The notes below the pieces were generated by a model, which had not been told where the DNA came from, made no database searches, and was given only the letters and a program-made list of their open reading frames with translations. From Reichenbachiella versicolor (lineage in GTDB: Bacteria > Bacteroidota > Bacteroidia > Cytophagales > Cyclobacteriaceae): a stretch of DNA of 64,000 bases. This document shows, one piece after another, positions 16,246 to 22,799 of this stretch (positions are counted from its first letter, which is position 1; each line of letters begins with the position of its first letter). Location of the stretch: NCBI RefSeq assembly GCF_003171675.1, contig NZ_QFZQ01000005.1, positions 186,001 through 250,000 on the forward strand, given 5' to 3'. Made by a program: the position numbers and the translations under genes.

Positions 16246-16308
16246 TGTTTCAATACGAAAGAAAAACGGAGTGTTATTACTCGGTTGTTAGGGTCAACTC
16301 AGAACAGA

Positions 16309-17448
16309 ATGAAATTTTATTTATTAGCCGCCTATTTAATTGCATCAATAACTGTTCAATCTCAAAGCATTGAAGGAACTTGGAGAGTAAGTCATGCCCA
16401 GACTATTGATTCTTCAGCATTGTCAGTTGAAGTTGACACCAGATCTACAGATCAATATTATATATCACCTGCATTCATAACATACCATAAACTTAGTGGT
16501 CTCCTTGAAGTTTCAAAAAACAAGGTGATATCTCACAGTTTTGTAAATGAACCTGAATCTGTGAAACTCGAAAAGAAGCGTGGTAATTCAACTTTTAAAG
16601 CAAACGGTCTAAGGGTTAGCGTTGACAACCATTCTCCAGACAGCTTAGTATTGAGGGTAAAAAAAGAACCTAACGATTTTATGATTCTCTACCCTTTTCA
16701 AAACAGCAAAGGAGAGATTCAACTTAAAGACTTTGAAAATTCACACTGGGTAACTTCCTCTAATTATGATTTTTTTAATGGCTGGACACTTCATTTCTTA
16801 GATAGTGGACAGGTCAATGTTGTTATTCAAAGGGAACATTTCGGAACAACCTCCTTTGCTACTTACAAAGTTCACAAAAGCAATCAATATCATTGTTTAC
16901 AGATTACCGATAGACATAATATGTTAGACGATTTCATATTCTACTTAAAGAATCGAGACGGTGATAGTTTATCATTCATTATCGATCATCAAAATATGGA
17001 TCATCCTACAGAATCTCAGGTTGTTCTAACCAAAACTGAAGGAATTACAAACTCTCAACAACAGCAGATCTACACTGAATTGATTGGAAAGTGGAACTTT
17101 GAGATGTTTTCTTCGAATATAACAACTTATATATTTGACTCTCTCATAGACTTGAACTATTCAATTGATCTGAGATTGGACAGTACTTTTAGACTAACCA
17201 ATCAAGCTGAATACATTGAATCAGGTTCAGTCTCCTCATATCAACAAAACCTAACAGGTAAGTGGCAACTTTCAACGACTGCAGACTTCATAACTCTAAT
17301 ATCTGAAGACAATCCGCTACTACAAAAACATCTAACCATCTATGAACTTCGAGACCAAGAACTGACTATAGATTTAAGCTATTCATTTGATGAATATTCT
17401 ACAGTCCAGTCTAGAATGAAGATGAAAAAAGACCCTAACAATCGCTGA
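16309..17448 (+). CDS. Secreted lipocalin-like protein, cargo gene A
   Basis: This 379-residue protein starts MKFYLLAAYLIASITVQSQS, a signal peptide. An in-frame extension to 16225 would run through the repeated non-coding DNA, so the start is placed at 16309. After the signal come IEGTWRV (a lipocalin-like opening), then two beta-rich halves; a second GKWNFEM at about residue 270 suggests an internal duplication of a lipocalin-type domain, and GKWQLSTT follows. I know no precise family. It is the cargo between a 5' repeat (ending 16291) and a 3' repeat (17491-17570). Confidence 0.72.
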   Translation: MKFYLLAAYLIASITVQSQSIEGTWRVSHAQTIDSSALSVEVDTRSTDQYYISPAFITYHKLSGLLEVSKNKVISHSFVNEPESVKLEKKRGNSTFKANGLRVSVDNHSPDSLVLRVKKEPNDFMILYPFQNSKGEIQLKDFENSHWVTSSNYDFFNGWTLHFLDSGQVNVVIQREHFGTTSFATYKVHKSNQYHCLQITDRHNMLDDFIFYLKNRDGDSLSFIIDHQNMDHPTESQVVLTKTEGITNSQQQQIYTELIGKWNFEMFSSNITTYIFDSLIDLNYSIDLRLDSTFRLTNQAEYIESGSVSSYQQNLTGKWQLSTTADFITLISEDNPLLQKHLTIYELRDQELTIDLSYSFDEYSTVQSRMKMKKDPNNR

Positions 17449-17490
17449 TCTCGCCATGGTGCACTCTGCTAGTTTGGACAGACCTGTTTT

Positions 17491-17570
17491 CTACTTACAT
17501 CCTTTAAATGACTCAAACGGAATGGTAGTTGCGCAAACACCATTTGAAACATGACGGGAATTAAGGGAAA
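17491..17570 (+). repeat. 3' hairpin repeat of the cassette family, copy 1
   Basis: The core ACTCAAACGGAATGG and TAGTTGCGCAA is shared with copies 18427-18600 and 43748-43911. In the intact copies it forms two hairpins, an imperfect palindrome TGGTAGTTGCGCAACCACCA and the stem CCATGT/ACATGG. Here the second arm is degenerate (CCATTT...ACATGA). It lies about 45 nt after the stop of cargo gene A. Confidence 0.6.
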
Positions 17571-17676
17571 CTTATACTAAACCACACGCCACGATTGATA
17601 CAGTGATGTTGTAGAGCATTTCGCAAGTCACTAATCTAAATTCTTCTTGAACGAAATGTATTTACTATATTTTAAA

Positions 17677-17684
17677 TAGGTTTG
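17677..17684 (+). promoter_or_regulatory. -7 box TAGGTTTG upstream of membrane/HTH pair, with GTAAC repeats
   Basis: An exact TAnnTTTG match lies 41 nt before the start at 17725. Overlapping its 3' edge are GTAAC (from 17684), GTTAC (17695 region) and another GTTAC close to the start, forming an inverted pair that could be the HTH protein's operator (inference). Confidence 0.45.
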
Positions 17685-17724
17685 TAACCTAAGAGTTACT
17701 TTTATACGCCTTAAAGTTACACAC

Positions 17725-18180
17725 ATGAAAAATTTAGAATCGCAGATTGAAGAATTGGAAAAGATGAGAACTACTTGGCTTCTTGTTTTTCTAATCGGAT
17801 TTATTTTTTGGGATGGTTTTAGAATCGTTACTAACCACTTTCCTGAAAATAAAATGGTGAATTATGCCACAACAATTAGCTTACTAGGATGGCTAACATG
17901 GACATTGGGCTTGATTCAAATGTTTCGGATGGGGTATAAAGTCAAGAAAGTAAAACAAGCGGCACAAATCCTAAATGATGAACTAGTTGAGTTAAATCGA
18001 TTGAAATCATGGCGGATAGCTTTTATCACTGTTGTTTTGGCTCAACTAGCAATAATGGCTTTATCCCTTCTTTCATTTGACATTTCAGGTATCCTTTCTG
18101 CCGAAATATCTATTTTCATTGCAGTTACAGTAGCGTTATCTGCTTTTATTTATTATAACAAGAGTATTGCTAATGGCTGA
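17725..18180 (+). CDS. Small membrane protein, four predicted helices
   Basis: This 151-residue protein has a short coiled-coil N-terminus (KNLESQIEELEKMR), then four transmembrane segments in two pairs separated by a charged stretch (YKVKKVKQAAQILNDELVELNRLKSW). The function is unknown. It overlaps the HTH gene start (18173) by 8 nt, so the two are translationally coupled. Membrane-protein/HTH pairs of this sort are common and the membrane protein often modulates the regulator (known pattern, inference here). Confidence 0.7.
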   Translation: MKNLESQIEELEKMRTTWLLVFLIGFIFWDGFRIVTNHFPENKMVNYATTISLLGWLTWTLGLIQMFRMGYKVKKVKQAAQILNDELVELNRLKSWRIAFITVVLAQLAIMALSLLSFDISGILSAEISIFIAVTVALSAFIYYNKSIANG

Positions 18181-18388
18181 ATTCGAATTGAAAAATACTA
18201 TTAAAGTAGAGAGAGCCAAAAGAAACATGACACAAGCTGAGTTAGCTTTGATGATTGGTGTTTCTCGCAAGACCATCAATACAATAGAAACAGGAAAGTT
18301 TATTCCTTCTACTATAACCGCATTCCGAATTGCTAAAGCTTTTAATGTCAGACCAGAACAAATATTTGAACTTGTATCAAATGAATAA
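18173..18388 (+). CDS. HTH transcriptional regulator (XRE/YozG-like)
   Basis: This 71-residue protein is essentially a lone helix-turn-helix: IKVERAKRNMTQAELALMI, then GVSRKTINTIETGKFIPST as the turn and recognition helix. The start is ATG 18173, overlapping the membrane gene's stop. A GTAAC/GTTAC inverted pair at 17684-17700 is a candidate operator for autoregulation. Confidence 0.88.
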   Translation: MAEFELKNTIKVERAKRNMTQAELALMIGVSRKTINTIETGKFIPSTITAFRIAKAFNVRPEQIFELVSNE

Positions 18389-18426
18389 AAAGCCCAACAA
18401 TAGATACTATCATCCATAAGCTAGCT

Positions 18427-18600
18427 GAGCTATTTGCAAGGGCTGGTGGGATCAGATATTTTTATAGAAATTGAATAGTCTTGCTTACTAATGATAGTTA
18501 GACGCTATCGACCACATGGCTCTTTACATTCTTTCAGTGATTCAAACGGACTGGTAGTTGCGCAACCACCATGTGAAACATGGCGGGAACTAGAGGGAAT
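18427..18600 (+). repeat. 3' hairpin repeat of the cassette family, copy 2
   Basis: Starting at GAGCTATTTGCAAGGGCT, it matches copy 3 (43748-43911) over roughly 165 bases, with the core in 18521-18590. The core holds the near-perfect palindrome TGGTAGTTGCGCAACCACCA (one mismatch) and the perfect stem CCATGT-gaa-ACATGG. It lies 38 nt after the stop of the HTH gene. Confidence 0.72.
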
Positions 18601-18873
18601 TTGGGGCTAGCTTACTTCAAATGTAGGATCTCTCTCACCACCCTTGCCGCTTGTTTTGCTTCCCCAGTCGCCTTTGGAGCGCATACAGGACTTTCATCTT
18701 TTGGAACGCCTCTCTTTTGAGAGAATATTCACCGTTCAAGGCACATATTAGCGATATAGCACATACCTAGGGGTTACTTGAAACTATTCTCTAAATCCGA
18801 TACTTTAGTAGGTATTAAATAGGTTCAGAGGCACGTGCCATATCTGGTCAATAGCGGTAATCCTAAAATTCTA
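18601..18873. other. Gap between 3' repeat copy 2 and Imm26-like gene
   Basis: No gene is visible. The first 130 bases look more GC-rich than the surroundings (for example CTTGCCGCTTG and CCCCAGTCGCC), and no start or stop pattern of a real protein was found. Confidence 0.4.
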
Positions 18874-19560
18874 ATGTCAACTATAAAAGATCTAAGAACA
18901 GGAGCAATCTTTGAAGTTAAACTGGATGATAATCTAGGGTTCGGATATGTTAAATTAATAATTTTCCACGATATCGATTCAGACGACACATTTAACTTGT
19001 TTATTGTAAAGCCATACAATTATTACTCTATATCTAGCATCAAAAAATCGTTTGACCCGCAATTTTTTGAAACAGATGATATTATATGCTTCCCTCAAAA
19101 TATGTACTTCAGGCCTAAATTGAGAGGAACAGATGCATGGAATTACATTGGGATGAGTAAGTTGACAGAGGAAGATTTAATCCTTCCTGACTACTTGATA
19201 CTTCCCAATGGGTATTTCTGGTACGAAGGATTAAAAAAAGCCATACGCGATAAGGCTGAAATATGGATAAGGGATAGTCTTAAAAAAACAGTTTCCAGAA
19301 AAGTAAAGTCACACTTAAATATTGATCATTTAGGCATTTGGCCACATACTGGATCACAGTGTATTAACAGGTTTTTAAGTATGTACTGGATGAAGGAGAA
19401 AGGACGTGACCATTTGAATTTTTATCAAAAGTATAAATCTGAAGAAAGTTATTATGAGCGAGAACCCTATGACTACATTGGTGGTGGTCTTTTAATTATG
19501 AATAGAGAGAATCATGCATTTCAACAAATGAATAAAGTTGAAAGGTTGAAACACCGCTAA
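18874..19560 (+). CDS. Imm26-like uncharacterised protein
   Basis: This protein is 228 residues from the ATG at 18874. An in-frame GTG at 18835 would add 13 residues and cannot be excluded. The N-terminus MSTIKDLRTGAIFEVKLDD followed by LGFGYVKLIIF resembles the small beta-barrel at the start of Imm26-type immunity proteins (pattern 'GxIFxIxL...GxGxV'). The C-terminal half has many aromatic and charged residues (YYEREPYDYIGGG) and no match I recognise. No toxin gene is adjacent. The stop codon lies in CGCTAACAAACG. Confidence 0.6.
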   Translation: MSTIKDLRTGAIFEVKLDDNLGFGYVKLIIFHDIDSDDTFNLFIVKPYNYYSISSIKKSFDPQFFETDDIICFPQNMYFRPKLRGTDAWNYIGMSKLTEEDLILPDYLILPNGYFWYEGLKKAIRDKAEIWIRDSLKKTVSRKVKSHLNIDHLGIWPHTGSQCINRFLSMYWMKEKGRDHLNFYQKYKSEESYYEREPYDYIGGGLLIMNRENHAFQQMNKVERLKHR

Positions 19561-19600
19561 CAAACGCTATAAATGAATAGGGTTTGAGCAGGTTTTTGTT

Positions 19601-19860
19601 CCAGAAACGGCTAAAAAACCGCCATTCGCTATTATTCTGCCCCTATTCGCTGAAAAAAATGGCTCTACGCACTTTTGGAAGGGGTGTTCGCTGTTTTGGA
19701 AGGCCCATTCGCACTTTTTTATAGCCATTCGCATGCGAATACCCCTTCAAAATCAGCGAATGGCACTCAAAAAACAGCGAATGGCCCCTGAAAATGTGCG
19801 AATGACCCCAGAAAATCTCCGTAGCGCCATTTTTTTTCAGCGAAGGGTTATTTTTTCTGG
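19601..19860. mobile_element. 260-bp foldback (MITE-like) insertion
   Basis: The ends are CCAGAAA and TTTCTGG, and the interior is a long imperfect palindrome centred at 19733/19734 on the perfect core ATTCGCATGCGAAT. The arms are built from repeated units such as CATTCGCTGTTTTGGAAGG and AGCGAATGGC. It is flanked by direct repeats GTTTTTGT (19592-19599 and 19861-19868). Copy A of the same repeat (16115-16140 region) reads straight through with a single GTTTTTGTTATTC, giving the empty site. There is no coding capacity, so transposition would need an enzyme in trans. Confidence 0.7.
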
Positions 19861-19974
19861 GTTTTTGTCATTCTAAACTGCGTGGCGTCGTTTTTTGAGA
19901 GTTTTGGTGTGGTTTTATGGGTTTAATGACTGTTTTACTGATTCTGCACTAGAGTAAACTATGTATTCCCGTCG

Positions 19975-20006
19975 TTTGTAATTGATTATTGTCGTTTATA
20001 GTATTG
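19975..20006 (+). promoter_or_regulatory. Promoter TTTG-N20-TAGTATTG inside 5' repeat copy B
   Basis: The boxes and spacing are the same as in copies A and C. It would drive the HNH-like gene at 20063. Confidence 0.55.
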
Positions 20007-20062
20007 TATTCAATACGAAAGAAAAACGGAGTGTTATTACTCGGTTGTTAGAGATAAAATAT

Positions 20063-20908
20063 ATGGCGAAATGCTGGATTTGTAATGGTGACTTACCTTT
20101 AACGGGGGAACACAAATTCAAAGCTTCTCTACTAAGAAAAGGGTACGGCAAAAAGTACAAGAATGAGGATTCATTGTATTTGATCAAAAACGGCCAACCT
20201 AAAGAGGAAGAAAGAATCGAATCATACAAATCTCCCTTGGTCAAATTTGAAAATTCTATATGTGCGGATTGCAATAACGCAAAAACTGACCCTCACGACA
20301 ACAGTTTTGATCAATTCATGAGTTATATAGAATCAAATTATCATCTATTATTAGAACAACAAAATTTAAACTTTGAGAGTATTTTTCAACTTGATTGGCT
20401 AACTCAAAAACGAAATTTGTTCAAGTATTTAGCAAAAATTATAGGCTGTAAACTTCAATCTATCAATAAAGAGTCACCTCTTAATGAACTCTCTAATTTT
20501 ATCATAGAAGATTTAACACCATATCGGTTTAACATAAAATTTGAATTGAATGAAGGTGTTCATTACCTTTATCAGTCGGCAAAAATCAACAATAAAAATT
20601 ACTACCACCTTTATTATGGCTCTACGACTTACTATGTAAACAGAAAGCATGATATGTCATTTGGAGGATGGGTATCATTTCAATGGATCACAGTACATTG
20701 GATTTTCAGTTCTTATATTAAGTCTTCGATTAAGGATAATCTTAGCAGTTCATGTTCCAGTTTAAAAATCAAAAGCATTAACGATTGTAAGTCATTTATC
20801 AACATGACTCCTTTAGAAATAGTAGAAGAAATTGAAACTAGTTCTAGAGAGAATCAGCAGAAACGATATAAACATTGTATGCAAATGGAGGACGAAAAAT
20901 ATCTCTAA
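20063..20908 (+). CDS. HNH-like zinc-binding nuclease domain protein, cargo gene B
   Basis: This 281-residue protein starts MAKCWICNGDLPLTGEHKFK; an in-frame extension to 19982 runs through repeat DNA and is rejected. The Cys4 set is CWIC (residues 4-7) and CADC (about 71-74), with EHKFKASLL and CADCNNAKTDPHDNSFDQF between and after. This arrangement (CxxC, Glu-His, CxxCNN) is that of HNH-type endonucleases such as HNH_5. The C-terminal 180 residues are unrecognised, with tryptophans around WVSFQWITVHW. As a phage or plasmid defence nuclease it is only a guess. It directly follows 5' repeat copy B. Confidence 0.7.
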   Translation: MAKCWICNGDLPLTGEHKFKASLLRKGYGKKYKNEDSLYLIKNGQPKEEERIESYKSPLVKFENSICADCNNAKTDPHDNSFDQFMSYIESNYHLLLEQQNLNFESIFQLDWLTQKRNLFKYLAKIIGCKLQSINKESPLNELSNFIIEDLTPYRFNIKFELNEGVHYLYQSAKINNKNYYHLYYGSTTYYVNRKHDMSFGGWVSFQWITVHWIFSSYIKSSIKDNLSSSCSSLKIKSINDCKSFINMTPLEIVEEIETSSRENQQKRYKHCMQMEDEKYL

Positions 20909-21271
20909 CATTTGATATGTCTGCAGGGCGGCTCAGAGGTAGAAGAGGCCCAGTTGCTTTAAGACTGCGTCTTGATACAGGAAATGAATCAGTAGTGTCT
21001 CTGACACGGTCTTGAATGCAGTGAAGATGTTTAGAGCTCCATTAGTGCCAAGGCTGTATGGCGGTTCACCATTCAAAATCTCCATCACCTCAAAAAAACA
21101 GCCATAGCAAAGAGACTCTGCACACCCCAATTACAAATTATATGTTTTACCCTGTTCAACATGACCACTTTTTTTACTTTAAACTTATAATCTATATTAA
21201 ATTAAGAATGGTAGCCAATAGCGAGCGCTTAAGTGCAATAGAAACGTAACTGCATCTAGTTTAATCCCAAG
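20909..21271. other. Gap with GC-richer relic, between cargo B and AAC(3)-like gene
   Basis: Bases 20920-21130 look more GC-rich than the surroundings. On the minus strand they contain a short open frame (20933-21130) with an in-frame stop directly upstream, so it may be a remnant of a longer gene such as a transposase C-terminus; I could not identify it. The remaining 140 bases are AT-rich without a gene. Confidence 0.4.
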
Positions 21272-21727
21272 ATGAAAAGTAACCTAGAAATTTCGAGAAT
21301 TCAAGGAAATAATATCGAGCGATTCACAGAACTTGTAGAACTATTGAATGAGGTTTTCGAAGAGCCTAATGAAGTGGCTTCAGAAAGACAATTGAAAAGA
21401 CTGTTGAGCAAACCTGATTTTCTTGCAATTGCAGTAATCTATGAAAATAAAGTAATTGGAGGATTGACTGCATATGAACTCGAGGGGTATTATACGGATA
21501 AGAGTGAATTGTATATTTATGATATAGCTGTGAAAACAGAATTTCATAATCAGGGTATAGGAAAGAAATTAATTGAGCATTTAAAGAATTATTCAGCAAA
21601 AAACGGAATTGAAGGAATTTTCGTTGACGCGCACTCGGAAGATGAACAAGCAGTCAAGTTTTATGAATCTACTTTTGGTAAATGTGAAAAGGTAGATCAC
21701 TTCAATCTTGAAATAAAAACTAGCTAA
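21272..21727 (+). CDS. AAC(3)-I-like GNAT acetyltransferase
   Basis: This 151-residue GNAT closely follows the AAC(3)-I pattern: a long N-terminal helix, then SELYIYDIAVKTEFHNQGIGKK (compare family SEIYIYDLAVxxEHRRQGIA), VDAHSEDEQAVKFY and a C-terminus HFNLEI (family HFDI). AAC(3)-I enzymes acetylate position 3 of gentamicin-type aminoglycosides. Many chromosomal homologues are not resistance genes, so substrate is inferred only. It lies in the accessory region; AAC(3)-I genes are often gene cassettes (established). Confidence 0.78.
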   Translation: MKSNLEISRIQGNNIERFTELVELLNEVFEEPNEVASERQLKRLLSKPDFLAIAVIYENKVIGGLTAYELEGYYTDKSELYIYDIAVKTEFHNQGIGKKLIEHLKNYSAKNGIEGIFVDAHSEDEQAVKFYESTFGKCEKVDHFNLEIKTS

Positions 21728-21747
21728 AACACTGAATATAGCTATTA

Positions 21748-21755
21748 TTACATTT
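21748..21755 (+). promoter_or_regulatory. -7 box TACATTTG upstream of GNAT
   Basis: This exact TAnnTTTG match lies 75 nt before the gene at 21831. It is enclosed between ACTGAAT and ATTCAGT, a 7-bp inverted repeat. Confidence 0.35.
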
Positions 21756-21830
21756 GTTTGTTGACTAAAATTCAGTGCTATTTACCACCCCCTTCAAACA
21801 CTAAACTTTAACACCAATTAAAGTCTTTCA

Positions 21831-22355
21831 ATGAACAAGTTATCCATTAGAAAAATTGAAAAAGGGGATCTCATTCAATTATCAATACTTGGTAAGGAAA
21901 CTTATATTCAGACCTTTAGTGAAACTTGGTTGAATAAAGATTCATTAAATCAATTTCTAGAAGAAACATTTGGCATTGAGTTTTTGGAAAGGGACATTGA
22001 ACACAATGAATCAATGTATTTTATAATCAGCGGTAAACAAGAAGATGTAGGTTATTTTAAGCTGAGTTTAACCAATGAAAAAGTCCTCTACCTGAAGAAG
22101 ATTTATCTTCTCAAGAAAGCCAAAGGTCAGAACATTGGTCGATTATCGATTGATTTTATTGAAAACTTTTGCCGAAAAAAACAAATTCAGGAAATTCAAC
22201 TTGACGTGTTGAGTACTAACGATTCAGCAATTTCATTTTATACCAAATGTGGTTTTTCAGAGATAAATAGAACCGCGAACTATATCGATCCAGAGCGTCC
22301 CGAACTGATTGTTATGCAAAAAATAATTAGTGAAAAACACCATCATCTCCAATAG
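21831..22355 (+). CDS. GNAT family N-acetyltransferase
   Basis: This 174-residue protein has the PaiA-type layout: SIRKIEKGDLIQLSILGKETYIQTF at the N-terminus, YLKKIYLLKKAKGQNIGRLSIDFIE as the acetyl-CoA site (slightly modified, Q-N-I-G instead of R-G-x-G-x-G/A), and LDVLSTNDSAISFYTKCGF near the C-terminus. The acceptor is unknown; PaiA-like members acetylate polyamines. It is separate from the preceding GNAT (103-nt gap). Confidence 0.82.
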   Translation: MNKLSIRKIEKGDLIQLSILGKETYIQTFSETWLNKDSLNQFLEETFGIEFLERDIEHNESMYFIISGKQEDVGYFKLSLTNEKVLYLKKIYLLKKAKGQNIGRLSIDFIENFCRKKQIQEIQLDVLSTNDSAISFYTKCGFSEINRTANYIDPERPELIVMQKIISEKHHHLQ

Positions 22356-22475
22356 TGCCCTTCGTTACTGCCATGCAGCATGGTGGTCAACCATTCTAAG
22401 TCTCCCTCATTATTGTTATTTAAAATCTCATTACTAAACTCCAGTGTATGAAGCGGGTTTAATCCGACGACTCGC
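22356..22475. other. Gap between GNAT and YecH-like gene
   Basis: No gene. A short palindrome CCATGCAGCATGG lies near the GNAT stop. It superficially recalls the hairpin CCATGT/ACATGG of the 3' repeats but shares nothing else with them. Confidence 0.3.
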
Positions 22476-22742
22476 ATGAACAACATCAAACACATTCATA
22501 AACTAATTTTCCTAATAGAAGGCAACAATGCCGTATGGACACCCGAGCAGCTAGTTGATAATATTGGTAGTACATTGGGTAATGACGTTCGTTTTGCCTC
22601 TTGCTCCGGCAATTCGTTTACTAAAGAAAACGCACTAGAATTCTTACTCGATCGTCAAAAAGTAACCCTCATAGAAAATGGGAAGATCTCACTCCATCCA
22701 CCCATGCAGATTTGCAATGGTCATGAAGAGTTCCAGAGTTAG
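22476..22742 (+). CDS. YecH-like metal-binding protein
   Basis: This 88-residue protein follows the YecH (DUF2492) pattern: a His-containing N-terminus (IHKLIFLIEGNN), then VRFASCSGNSFTKENALEFLLDRQKV and a C-terminal QICNGHEE, giving the conserved Cys/His metal-binding set (Cys about 43, Cys and His near the end). The biological role is unknown in the family. It precedes purC by 57 nt but purC has its own promoter. Confidence 0.7.
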   Translation: MNNIKHIHKLIFLIEGNNAVWTPEQLVDNIGSTLGNDVRFASCSGNSFTKENALEFLLDRQKVTLIENGKISLHPPMQICNGHEEFQS

Positions 22743-22786
22743 CTCTTCTAACCAACTCTAATATAGAATAGTCTGTCAGTTTCCCT

Positions 22787-22794
22787 TACATTTG
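22787..22794 (+). promoter_or_regulatory. -7 box TACATTTG, leaderless purC start
   Basis: This exact TAnnTTTG match ends only 5 nt before the purC ATG. Transcription should therefore start at or right beside the start codon, leaving little or no 5' leader. No good -33 is visible. The context suggests leaderless translation, which is an inference. Confidence 0.5.
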
Positions 22795-22799
22795 CAGCC

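Larger units (their letters stand above)
15851..16291 (+). repeat. 5' repeat of the cassette family, copy A (with 21-bp array and promoter)
   Basis: This repeat directly precedes the gene at 16309. Three parts follow one another: a 12-unit degenerate 21-bp tandem array (15851-16102); a middle segment (about 16103-16190, GGGTTTGAGCAGG... GTGGCGTCG); and a core (16198-16291) shared with copies at 19580-20051 and 42433-42695. The core carries TTTG (16214-16217), a 20-nt spacer and TAGTATTG (16238-16245), then a GTATTG/CAATAC hairpin, and ends CGGTTGTTAG at 16291. The similarity to copy B stops there, 17 nt before the cargo gene's start codon. Confidence 0.75.
19580..20051 (+). repeat. 5' repeat of the cassette family, copy B (interrupted)
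   Basis: This copy begins GGGTTTGAGCAGGTTTTTGT as in copy A, is interrupted by a foldback element (19601-19860), then resumes with TTTTTGTCATTCTAAACTG and GTGGCGTCG and the core ending CGGTTGTTAG at 20051. It has no 21-bp array. TTTG 19975-19978, a 20-nt spacer and TAGTATTG 19999-20006 are conserved. The gene at 20063 begins 11 nt later. Confidence 0.7.

Noticed and set aside
16225-16308. N-terminal extensions of the three cargo genes (16225-16308, 19982-20062, 42632-42727) reading through the 5' repeats
   Set aside because: These frames run through the repeat core (for example NTKEKRSVITRLL in two copies) and the predicted promoter lies inside or right before them. Copy C reads the core in another frame. 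The signal peptides or motif starts of the cargo genes come later, so the extensions are not translated N-termini.
19580-20051. Reading the foldback region as two head-to-head insertion sequences
   Set aside because: No transposase frame, and the total of 260 bp with terminal CCAGAAA/TTTCTGG and one empty site in copy A fits a single non-autonomous element better.
20933-21130. Minus-strand frame as a genuine small gene
   Set aside because: It starts with TTG directly after a stop codon, lacks a promoter box and recognisable domains; treated as a possible relic only.
22361-22400. CCATGCAGCATGG near the GNAT stop as a fourth 3' repeat
   Set aside because: Only the hairpin idea is shared; the TTGCGCAA palindrome and the surrounding 70-base core are absent.
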